A DNA stretch of 41,611 nucleotides from assembly GCA_002420105.1 (NCBI GenBank), contig DIHJ01000038.1, positions 5,465 through 47,075 of the forward strand. Direction: 5' to 3'. Each line of letters begins with the position of its first letter. The first letter of the stretch is position 1. The DNA is from Nitrospira sp. UBA5699 (GTDB lineage: Bacteria; Nitrospirota; Nitrospiria; Nitrospirales; Nitrospiraceae). The notes below the pieces were generated by a model, which searched no databases, was not told the DNA's origin, and saw only the letters and a list, made by a program, of their open reading frames with translations. Positions 33,760-40,994 of the stretch are shown piece by piece. A program made the position numbers and the translations under genes.

Positions 33760-34746
33760 ATGGCTGACGAACGCGAATCCATGTCTCCTACGAAGATCGG
33801 ACTCGGAGTGCTCTGGCCCGCCTTCTGGACCGGGCTTCCCATCAAGCTCGCGTTCGCCGTTCTGTTTCTGGCGATGGGCATGATGCATTTTGAGGGCAGG
33901 CTCGGCCTTGCCTTCCTCATGCTGCTGGCCAGTCCGGTGACGATCTTCGCGTTGCCGGTCGTTTCGATGGGCCTGGAATCGCACATCGGCGAGGGAGCGG
34001 GCATCGCGCTGCTCTTTCTCCTTTCCATTCCGATCGATATCTGGGCGCTCGGCGTCGTCGGCCGGACGTTCTTCCTTGAGAAGTTCCGCAAAGAACCGCC
34101 GAACGGCCTCGGCATGACCCTGTGGTGGAAGTCCGCGCTGGTCGGCGCCGTCTTCCTGCCGATCCTCTGGGTGGTCGTCGGCACCGTCACCTCCGCCGGG
34201 ATTTCCATGGCGCACTCGCTCATGGAGATGGAGATGCTGAAAGGCATCCCGGTTGCCGAACGCATTAGCATCGAATTGACGATCTGGGGCTCGCTCTCGT
34301 CCGCCGTGCTGATCCTGTTGTTGTTGATCGGGGTGTCGCTCGTCGGCCGCATGATCCGCGGCACGGCGGAAAAGGCGCAACCGGCGTCGGAGAATTACCA
34401 GGGCATCGTCACCCGCTGGGATCTCATGCGCGTGCCGGCCGATCAGGGTCTCCTGCTCACCGCCCTGACCGGCGCGGGAGTCGTCTTCTCGCTGCTTTTC
34501 TGGGCCGCGCTGCCGGTGACCACGCCCCATCCCCACGAATGCTGCAAGAAACCGGAAGTGAAGGTTCAGCCGCCGATCAAGCCGCTCGAGACGTTGAACA
34601 AGAACGAGAATCTGATCGCGCAGCTGTCCGCGCAGGTGGAGGCGCTGGAGAAGAAGAAAGCCGAAGAAGAAGCCGAGAAAGAGAAGGGCAAGGGGAAGGC
34701 CAAGTCCGGCAAAGAGGCGGCTTCTCCTGCACCGACGAAACCGTAA
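33760..34746 (+). CDS. Unrecognised integral membrane protein with HPHECC motif and charged tail
   Basis: 328 aa. About six membrane helices (roughly 27-43, 48-68, 82-104, 124-148, 176-197, 230-251). Right after the last helix is the motif HPHECC (257-262), a plausible metal or haem site or a redox-active Cys pair. The C-terminal 60 residues are a Lys/Glu-rich coiled coil (NENLIAQLSAQVEALEKKK) and a Lys/Ala tail. I recognise no family. It sits between cytochrome b and the second bd-like gene, 31 and 26 bp from them, so it is probably a structural or assembly subunit of the same complex. Confidence 0.8.
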   Translation: MADERESMSPTKIGLGVLWPAFWTGLPIKLAFAVLFLAMGMMHFEGRLGLAFLMLLASPVTIFALPVVSMGLESHIGEGAGIALLFLLSIPIDIWALGVVGRTFFLEKFRKEPPNGLGMTLWWKSALVGAVFLPILWVVVGTVTSAGISMAHSLMEMEMLKGIPVAERISIELTIWGSLSSAVLILLLLIGVSLVGRMIRGTAEKAQPASENYQGIVTRWDLMRVPADQGLLLTALTGAGVVFSLLFWAALPVTTPHPHECCKKPEVKVQPPIKPLETLNKNENLIAQLSAQVEALEKKKAEEEAEKEKGKGKAKSGKEAASPAPTKP

Positions 34747-34772
34747 TCTGCGAGATTGATGAGGTGAGTGCC

Positions 34773-36632
34773 ATGCGACACCAGGGCGGATTGATTCGGC
34801 GGATGCTCCGGACCCTCAGCGGTCACGGCGGATGGCTCCCGGGGCTGTTGCTCGCGGCCGGGTGCCTGGCCCTCCCGGCGGTCGGGCTTGCGGCGGAAGG
34901 CGCGACGGCGGGTCCGACGGAGTACCGCGACATTCCCGGCATCGGCAGCCGCAACCTCGTCTGGATCATCGCGCAGCTCCATCTGCTGCTTGCGGGCTTC
35001 GTGCTCGGCGTGCCGATTTTCGCCTGGTTGTGCGAAGTCGTCGGCTGGAAGACCGGCGAGAAGCGCTACGACAAGCTGGCGAAGGAGTTTACCAAGCTCC
35101 TGACCTCCTCGTACGCCACCACCGCGCTCTTCGGCGGCATTCTGCTGTTCCTGCTCGTCGCCTTCTATCCCAAGCTCATGAATTACCTGACGGATATTTT
35201 CTTTCCGTCGTTCATCGTCTACTGCCTGCTCTTCCTGCTCGAAACCGCGACCCTCTACCTCTACTGGTACGGCTGGGACGCGATGCAGGACGGCGGCAAG
35301 AAGACGTTTCATATTTTCCTCGGACTGCTGCTGAACGTGTTCGCCTTCTTCATCATGATCGTGCCGAATTCCTGGGCGACCTTCCAGGCCAGTCCGGTGG
35401 TGATCGCCGAAGGCACCGACCTGCAGCGGGCCTGGGCGGCGACCTGGAATCCGACCTGGTGGCCGGTGAACATCCACCGCCTGATCGCGAACGTCGTGCT
35501 CGGCGGGTACATTTGCGGCGCCTACGCCGGCATCCGCTATCTCTCCGCCCGGACGCCCGAGGATCGAGACCATTACGACTGGATGGGCTACGTCGGCAAC
35601 TTCATCGGGGTGTTCGGACTGCTCCCGCTGCCCTTCGCCGGCTACTGGCTCATGCGGGAAATCTATCAGTACAACCAGCAGATGGGCATCACCCTGATGG
35701 GCGGCTTCCTCTCCTGGCTCTTCATTCTGCAAGCCATGCTGATCGGTGTGCTGTTCCTCGGCTCCAACTACTATTTCTGGCTCGGCATCACGCACCGGAT
35801 TCCCGGCTCCGAGATGAGATACCGAAAGCCGATCATGACGATGCTCGTCATTCTCCTGCTCTGCCTCGGCGTCTGGATGACGCCGCACTCGCTCGTGGCC
35901 AGCCTGGAGGAAGCCAGAAAGATGGGCGGCACGCACCATCCCCTGCTCGGCGTCTTCGGCGTCATGTCGGCCAAGATGACGGTTTCGAACCTCATGATTC
36001 TCGTCACGTTCATGAGCTTCATCATGTACTGGCGCGCGGGGAAGGAAGAAACGGCCGGGTGGGCCAAAGCCGCCAAGGCCCTGATGAGCGGGTTGCTCGT
36101 CGTCGCCGGCATCGCGGTCGTCGTCCTCGGCGTCTGGGGCTACTTCGTCCCGGCCATCGTCCGCATCAATTACTTCTCGACCTCGCAGGTGCTGATCGTC
36201 CTGTTCGTCATGCTGACGATCACCCCGCTGACCGCGCTCCTGCTCAAGAGCGCCAAGACCACGACCGAGATGGTCTGGGGCCGCATGCCGCCGCGCGCGG
36301 GGTACGCGCTGGTGCTGAACGCGATCATGGTCATTCTGCTCATGACGCTGATGGGCTACGCGCGGTCGTCGTCGCGCGTGCACTGGCACATCTACGGGGT
36401 CATGCGCGATTCGTCGCAGTATGCCTATTCGCCGGCGCTGGGTTATGCCGCCGCCTTCATGGCGCTCAATACGTTCTGCTTCTGCATGCTCGTGGCCTTC
36501 ATCTTCTGGGTCGCGACCATGGGCGACAAGGCGAAGGCCGGTCACGGCGGGAAGGGCGAGCTGCCGCACGGCATGCCGGCGATGGCGGGGGGTTCCAGCG
36601 CGCTCGATGCGCCGGAAACGCGCAAGTTCTGA
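34773..36632 (+). CDS. Cytochrome bd-like membrane protein 2
   Basis: 619 aa from the ATG at 34773; a GTG at 34764 is in frame and possible. A signal-like hydrophobic stretch (22-41) is followed by about 14 helices. It is a diverged paralogue of the protein at 29131, sharing IIAQLH (H70), VNIHR (H235), WMTPH (H372), LLETATLYLYWYGWDAM (E157) and YDWMGYVGN. GRQPW is absent here too. The C-terminus is longer and ends in a His/Gly-rich tail (GHGGKGELPHGMPAMAGG). Two such subunits around one bc-type core suggest a pseudo-heterodimer, or one catalytic and one structural copy. Confidence 0.85.
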   Translation: MRHQGGLIRRMLRTLSGHGGWLPGLLLAAGCLALPAVGLAAEGATAGPTEYRDIPGIGSRNLVWIIAQLHLLLAGFVLGVPIFAWLCEVVGWKTGEKRYDKLAKEFTKLLTSSYATTALFGGILLFLLVAFYPKLMNYLTDIFFPSFIVYCLLFLLETATLYLYWYGWDAMQDGGKKTFHIFLGLLLNVFAFFIMIVPNSWATFQASPVVIAEGTDLQRAWAATWNPTWWPVNIHRLIANVVLGGYICGAYAGIRYLSARTPEDRDHYDWMGYVGNFIGVFGLLPLPFAGYWLMREIYQYNQQMGITLMGGFLSWLFILQAMLIGVLFLGSNYYFWLGITHRIPGSEMRYRKPIMTMLVILLLCLGVWMTPHSLVASLEEARKMGGTHHPLLGVFGVMSAKMTVSNLMILVTFMSFIMYWRAGKEETAGWAKAAKALMSGLLVVAGIAVVVLGVWGYFVPAIVRINYFSTSQVLIVLFVMLTITPLTALLLKSAKTTTEMVWGRMPPRAGYALVLNAIMVILLMTLMGYARSSSRVHWHIYGVMRDSSQYAYSPALGYAAAFMALNTFCFCMLVAFIFWVATMGDKAKAGHGGKGELPHGMPAMAGGSSALDAPETRKF

Positions 36633-36633
36633 A

Positions 36634-36689
36634 TTCTGAGTTAAGAGTTTTGAGTTGCACCCAGCACTCAGAACTCAGCACTTTCAACT
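36634..36689. repeat. Inverted heptad arrays between bd-like 2 and cytochrome c
   Basis: TTCTGAG, TTAAGAG and TTTTGAG (36634-36654) are followed, after one heptamer-long spacer, by CAGCACT, CAGAACT, CAGCACT and TTCAACT (36662-36689). The two sides are inverted relative to each other (CTGAG against CTCAG). The array ends 15 bp before the next start codon, so it lies within the cluster transcript. Confidence 0.65.
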
Positions 36690-36704
36690 ACCCGAAGGGG
36701 ATTT

Positions 36705-37328
36705 ATGAGCGAAGTCGTCAAGCTGCAGCTGATCGGACTTTCGGTCGTCGGGTTCGGGATCGTAATTCTCCTGTTCGTGCGCGCGCAGTTCGCGCGCGTG
36801 ATCGGGTTCGTCTCGATCGTCCTCGGCCTCTTCTCGCTCGTGGCGCTGGCCGTGCCCCAGATGGCCTCGCTGCCGCCGGCGGAGGAGAAATTCGACATTG
36901 CGACGGTCAAGACACCGACGGACATGGCGGCCATCGGACAGAAGATTTTCTTCAGCAAGGGGCAATGCGCCCTCTGCCACTCCATCGGTCCGAGCGAATC
37001 GGCCCGCTGTCCGGACCTCAAGGGCATCGGCGCCAAGCTCAGCCGCGAGTTCATTTTCGAGAGCTTGACGCAGCCGCAGGCCTATATCTATCTCGACTAC
37101 CGGCACGAAGGCCTGCCGAAGGAGTATCCGGCCCGGATGCCCTACATCAACAAGAATCCGATCGGGCTGTCCAAGAACGAAATTCTCTCCGTGATCGCGT
37201 TTCTGCAGCAGATGAGCGGAGAGCCGATCTCGGTCAATCCGTCCGAACTCGAAGTGCCGGGACAGGCTCCTGCCGCGCCAGTGAAGGCGGCGGAGTCCGC
37301 GCCCGTCGCCGTGGCACAAGCGCACTGA
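36705..37328 (+). CDS. Membrane-anchored monohaem cytochrome c
   Basis: 207 aa. Two N-terminal membrane helices (about 6-25 and 31-50) carry one cytochrome c domain with CALCH (C88-H92) and a probable Met ligand in ARMPYIN. The C-terminal 30 residues are Ala/Pro/Val-rich. GAAGGGG lies before the ATG. It is followed after 9 bp by another cytochrome c with the same two-helix-plus-domain plan, so the pair may act together next to the bd-like subunit. Confidence 0.87.
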   Translation: MSEVVKLQLIGLSVVGFGIVILLFVRAQFARVIGFVSIVLGLFSLVALAVPQMASLPPAEEKFDIATVKTPTDMAAIGQKIFFSKGQCALCHSIGPSESARCPDLKGIGAKLSREFIFESLTQPQAYIYLDYRHEGLPKEYPARMPYINKNPIGLSKNEILSVIAFLQQMSGEPISVNPSELEVPGQAPAAPVKAAESAPVAVAQAH

Positions 37329-37337
37329 GGAGGCACT

Positions 37338-38060
37338 ATGGGGGGCTCGTTAACCAAACCGGCAATCCTGATCGCGGTCATTTATCTGATCCTGAAGTTC
37401 GTCGTACCCAATATTCCGGGATCCGCGCCGCTGCCTTCCAGCCTGATCTTCCTCTACCTGATGCTGACGACGGCGGGTATCGTCATTTTCGCGACGATGA
37501 GCGGCGAATCGAAGGATGCGTTCTGGGGCCCGATCCAGCGCTTCCTGACCGGCGAGAACATCGGGGCCTTGCAGGCCGCCCGCTATGCCGTGCTGATTCT
37601 GTTCCCCCTGCTGGTCGGTTGGCAGACCTACGGCAGCACCGCGGTGAGCGATCAGCCGCCGGCGGAGAACCGCACCATTCACCCGGCGCCTCCCGGCGAG
37701 TATACGGGTCTGTCGAATCCTGTGGCCAAGACGCCGGAGAACATCATGCAGGGCAAGGGCTTCTACGCCGCGTTCTGCTCTCCCTGCCACGGCGGAAATT
37801 TCGACGGCAAAGGTCCGGCCGCGCGCGGCTTCAACCCGCCTCCGGCAAACTTTCGCCGATCCGACAACCATCGCGATGTTGCAGGAAAGCTACTTTGTTC
37901 TGGCGCATCAAGAAGGGCGGCGTCGGGATTGCCGATCGAAGGCATGCCCTGGAAATCCGCCATGCCGCGCTGGGAAGTCGAATTGCCCGACGAGTGGATC
38001 TGGAAAATCATTATGGGCGAGTACGACGGCGCTCATCAATCCCCGAGAACGTGGGAGTAA
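37338..38060 (+). CDS. Membrane-anchored cytochrome c with a frame-scrambled segment
   Basis: 240 aa. Membrane helices at about 9-24, 36-53 and 82-96 precede a cytochrome c domain with CSPCH (C147-H151) and ligand Met in GMPWKSAMP. Residues 173-196 (RRSDNHRD onwards) do not look like the family. Removing one T from 37851-37853, one T from 37894-37896 and one G from 37925-37927 turns them into ADPTTIAMLQESYLFWRIK, followed by KGGVG, which runs smoothly into LPIEGMPW. Three +1 insertions thus cancel each other. They may be sequencing or assembly errors at short homopolymers, or real changes. The rest of the gene is sound. Confidence 0.8.
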   Translation: MGGSLTKPAILIAVIYLILKFVVPNIPGSAPLPSSLIFLYLMLTTAGIVIFATMSGESKDAFWGPIQRFLTGENIGALQAARYAVLILFPLLVGWQTYGSTAVSDQPPAENRTIHPAPPGEYTGLSNPVAKTPENIMQGKGFYAAFCSPCHGGNFDGKGPAARGFNPPPANFRRSDNHRDVAGKLLCSGASRRAASGLPIEGMPWKSAMPRWEVELPDEWIWKIIMGEYDGAHQSPRTWE

Positions 38061-38084
38061 CCATCTGGCAGCGACGAGGCACGT

Positions 38085-38921
38085 ATGAGAAGGGTGACCG
38101 AACGACATAGGCCGGGTTTCTGGATCGGAGCGGCGGGCGCCATGGTCGCGCTCCTCTCCGCTGGTGTGACGCCGGGCTTCGCACAGCAGAGTGTGGCGGT
38201 GCGGGCGGTGCTTGCCAAAGGCGCGCTCCCGACCGATGACCCGAATGCCGCGATCTGGAATACGGCGCCGCAGGCCTCGTTCCCGATGTCGCCGCAGGTG
38301 CATTGGCAGAATCGTATCCAGGAGGTCACCGTCAAGGACGTGAAAGTCCGCGCCCTGCACGACGGGAACCAGGTCGCATTCCTGCTGGAATACGCCGATC
38401 CTACGGAAGACCCCGACGACGCCGCCGCGCTGGAGTTCATGGTCGGCGATAAAAAGGCGCACTTCGCGCACGGTCAGCCGATGATGCAGGTCGAAGGCGG
38501 ACCGGTCAATATCTGGTATTGGAAGAACAAGGACAAGAAGGGCGTCGATATGAACGCGATGGGGTTCGGCACGTTGAAAGTGCAGCCTCATCAGGACGTG
38601 AAGGCGTCCGGTGCCTTCAGCAGCGGCACCTGGAAGATCGTCTTCTCGCGGCCGCTCGCGACGGAGCATGCCGAGGAAGATACGCAAATCATTCCCGGCA
38701 ACTTCATCAACGTCGCGTTCGCCGTCTGGGACGGCCGCAAGGATGGCTCCGGAGAACTGGTGGAGAAGGGCTCGCAGAAGGCGGTGTCCTCCTGGTGGTA
38801 TTTCCGAGCCGAACCGCCGCCTGACTATTCTCCGTATCTCTATGCCGTGTTAGCGGTGGGACTGGCCGTGGGCTTCCAGTTTGTCCTGATCCGCAAACTG
38901 AAGAAAGGGCAGGAAGCATGA
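38085..38921 (+). CDS. Ethylbenzene-dehydrogenase-related (NxrC/DMSO-reductase gamma-like) haem b protein
   Basis: 278 aa. A signal peptide (about 10-33, cut near GFA-QQ) precedes an EBDH-related haem-binding beta domain (about 38-245), with ALPTDDPNAAIWNTAPQ, VKVRALHDGNQVAFLLEY and NVAFAVWDGRKDGSGE. A single C-terminal helix (about 252-271) anchors it. In the family a Met and a Lys bind one haem b; M-containing GQPMMQVEGG is a candidate. Such gamma subunits pass electrons from molybdenum enzymes such as nitrite oxidoreductase or ethylbenzene dehydrogenase, but no molybdopterin or iron-sulfur subunit is in this window. Here it appears recruited to a cytochrome complex. The next gene overlaps it (ATGA). 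Confidence 0.83.
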   Translation: MRRVTERHRPGFWIGAAGAMVALLSAGVTPGFAQQSVAVRAVLAKGALPTDDPNAAIWNTAPQASFPMSPQVHWQNRIQEVTVKDVKVRALHDGNQVAFLLEYADPTEDPDDAAALEFMVGDKKAHFAHGQPMMQVEGGPVNIWYWKNKDKKGVDMNAMGFGTLKVQPHQDVKASGAFSSGTWKIVFSRPLATEHAEEDTQIIPGNFINVAFAVWDGRKDGSGELVEKGSQKAVSSWWYFRAEPPPDYSPYLYAVLAVGLAVGFQFVLIRKLKKGQEA

Positions 38922-39934
38922 AGGCGGCAAGACTACAGGTCATCGGGACGGTCGCCGGCCTCATCGGAGTGTGGGCCATGACTGCGGGCGGCTGCGCCAA
39001 CGAGCAGCAGAAACGCGGGCAGGAACTCTACGCCCATTATTGCATGCATTGCCACGGCGAATCCGGCCGGCAGAACGAAGGCTTCAACTGGTCGTCGATG
39101 CCGGATCCCAAGCCGAAGGACCTGTCCAACAAGTCCGAAATGGGAACCTTTAAGGACGAGGACATCTTCAACACGATTTCCCGCGACATGAAGGACACCA
39201 GCCCCGACGGGGACAAGATCGGCGACGACGAATTTGCGGTCCCGACCATGCCCACCTTCAAGTACACCCTTTCCGAAGACGAGATCTGGGCCATCGTCGG
39301 CTACGTCAGAACCCTGCACGGCATGAAGCTCGAGTTCAAGGTCGAAGAGCGGAAGAAGGAACTGGCCGAAGGGCTCAAGGCCGCGCAGGACAAGTTCGAT
39401 CAGGCCAAGCAGGCGTACGAGGCGGCGGAAAAGAAGGCGAGCGAGGAGGCGGAAAAGAAGAGCGCCGAACTCAAGAAGGACGTCGAGGTCGACGAGTCCG
39501 CCTACGCCAAGGAGCAGGCCGCCATGGCCCAGGCGAAGAAGGAACTCGACGCCGCCCAGGTCGCATTGAACAATTTCTCCACCAGGCCCGGCAAAGGAAC
39601 CAGCGTGCCCCGTCCCGATTTGACGATGAAGCCGGAGCAGGCCGCCGCGCTGGCGGAAGTCGGCAAGAAGCTCTACTCGAACAAGTACGGCTGCAACGGG
39701 TGCCACAGCATCGGCGAGGAAGGCGGCAAGGTCGGTCCGGCGCTGGATCGCGCCGGGTTCCGTCTCAACGGGACCTGGGTGTATCGCTGGGTGAAGAACC
39801 CGCAGGCCATGAAGCCGGAGACCAGAATGCCGGCGTTGGGCCTGAGCGACGCGGATGCCAAGGCCGTGACCATGTACCTGAACACGCTGCGGGCGCCGAA
39901 GGCGGAGCCGCCGGTCGAGAAAACCGCGAGCTAG
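38918..39934 (+). CDS. Dihaem cytochrome c with a central coiled coil
   Basis: 338 aa. The N-terminal signal ends at GGC (C26), a possible though non-canonical lipobox. The first cytochrome c domain has CMHCH (C42-H46) and a Met in VPTMPTF. Residues about 140-222 form a long Lys/Glu/Ala helical rod (KKELAEGLKAAQDKFDQAK and so on). The second domain has CNGCH (C259-H263) and a Met in TRMPALG. The rod separates the two haems, so they could bridge different partners. It overlaps the NxrC-like gene by four bases and ends the cluster. Confidence 0.88.
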   Translation: MKAARLQVIGTVAGLIGVWAMTAGGCANEQQKRGQELYAHYCMHCHGESGRQNEGFNWSSMPDPKPKDLSNKSEMGTFKDEDIFNTISRDMKDTSPDGDKIGDDEFAVPTMPTFKYTLSEDEIWAIVGYVRTLHGMKLEFKVEERKKELAEGLKAAQDKFDQAKQAYEAAEKKASEEAEKKSAELKKDVEVDESAYAKEQAAMAQAKKELDAAQVALNNFSTRPGKGTSVPRPDLTMKPEQAAALAEVGKKLYSNKYGCNGCHSIGEEGGKVGPALDRAGFRLNGTWVYRWVKNPQAMKPETRMPALGLSDADAKAVTMYLNTLRAPKAEPPVEKTAS

Positions 39935-39978
39935 CCGGTCGCGCACCGGCACCGATCGGTCGAACCGCCGGCGTGACG

Positions 39979-40002
39979 GGGCCGGCTCTCTGTTGCCGGC
40001 TC
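39979..40002. terminator. Hairpin between convergent cytochrome c and ubiA genes
   Basis: Arms 39979-39986 and 39995-40002 pair over 8 bp (one G-U) around an 8-base loop. The right arm overlaps the ubiA stop codon. It may end transcripts from both sides, but no T-run is present. Confidence 0.4.
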
Positions 40003-40900
40003 AGAAGAGAAATCCGCCCAGCAGGCCAGCCAGCAGCGCCGTCCCGGCCCACCCCTGTTGATGGAACATGCGAAAGGCTTGCGGGGGAGCGACGGGGCTC
40101 CGGAGCGCCAGCGTCTGCTTGAGGCAGAACAGGCCTACCGCCGCAAGGATCCAGTAGAAGAACCAGCCGATTTGCATCAGCCATCCGGCGATTCCCAGGA
40201 ACGTCAGCATCGCGGCCAGGCTGATTCCCACCGCCAGCCAGACAGAGGACCCGAAGAGCAGGGCTGACGACTTCACGCCGATGCGCCGGTCGTCTTCCCT
40301 GTCCTGCAAGGCGTACACCGTATCGTATCCGATCGCCCAGCAGACGGTCGCTGCAAAGACGAACCAGGCGGAAGGGTCGATCGTCTCTCGCGCCGCGGTC
40401 CAGGCCATGATCGTTCCCCAGCCGAAGGCGATGCCGAGCATCGCCTGCGGAACATGCACGAACCGTTTGGCGAACGGATAGAGCGCCGCGAGCAGGACCG
40501 CGACGGGGCTGAGGAGGATCGTCGCGGTATTCAGAAGACAGACGAGCCCCGCCGCGAGCGCCAGGAGCGCCGCGAGCACGACGGCCGCCTGCGCCGGCGA
40601 CAGGTCCCCGCAGGCCAGCGGACGCTGCTTCGTTCTGGCCACCTGCCGGTCGAACGAGCGGTCGGCCAGATCGTTCAGCACGACGCCGGCGCTCCGCATG
40701 AGGAACGAGCCGAGGGCAAACACGAGCACGAGCTGCCAGGGAGGAAGGCCGCGGGCCGCCAGTACCAGCGCCCACAGCGTGGGCAGGAGCAGCAGCCAGG
40801 TTCCCGTCTGGCTGCGAAGGCGCACCAGCCTGGCCACGGCGGACCAGGAGAACTGCGGCGCCGGCGCGAGAGGGGGGGCGTCGGGAAGAGGCAGGGCCAT
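40001..40900 (-). CDS. ubiA: UbiA-family 4-hydroxybenzoate polyprenyltransferase
   Basis: 299 aa from the ATG at 40900, where family similarity begins; the open frame extends further upstream without support. About eight to nine membrane helices. Both Asp-rich prenyl-diphosphate motifs are present: NDLADRSFDRQVARTKQRPL (N76, D77, D80, D84) and YDTVYALQDREDDRRIG. The text is close to proteobacterial UbiA, which prenylates 4-hydroxybenzoate for ubiquinone. If the host uses menaquinone, as Nitrospira is expected to, the true role may be the related prenylation step of the futalosine pathway (MqnP). It is convergent with the respiratory cluster. Confidence 0.88.
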   Translation of the reverse strand: MALPLPDAPPLAPAPQFSWSAVARLVRLRSQTGTWLLLLPTLWALVLAARGLPPWQLVLVFALGSFLMRSAGVVLNDLADRSFDRQVARTKQRPLACGDLSPAQAAVVLAALLALAAGLVCLLNTATILLSPVAVLLAALYPFAKRFVHVPQAMLGIAFGWGTIMAWTAARETIDPSAWFVFAATVCWAIGYDTVYALQDREDDRRIGVKSSALLFGSSVWLAVGISLAAMLTFLGIAGWLMQIGWFFYWILAAVGLFCLKQTLALRSPVAPPQAFRMFHQQGWAGTALLAGLLGGFLF

Positions 40901-40957
40901 GGCGTCAACGTAGCCGAGGCTCCGCGCACTGTCAATTGCGCCGGATGCGTCCGTGAG

Positions 40958-40987
40958 TTGTGATCGTCGAATGAATTTGGGTATAAA
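40958..40987 (+). promoter_or_regulatory. Possible promoter of the last gene
   Basis: TTGTGA (40958-40963), an 18-bp spacer and TATAAA (40982-40987). If real, it excludes the in-frame ATG at 40971 as the start of the lipoprotein gene. Confidence 0.4.
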
Positions 40988-40994
40988 GATTGTC

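Noticed and set aside
31404..34364. Long open frames on the minus strand opposite the Rieske/cytochrome b genes
   Set aside because: These are shadows of codon bias; they have no start context, signal or family features.
34832..38110. Long open frame on the plus strand overlapping bd-like 2 and two cytochrome genes
   Set aside because: Its translation is Arg/His-rich with no domain; the other frame gives clear membrane and haem proteins. Its only sensible piece (FWRIKKGGVG) belongs to the frame-scrambled cytochrome.
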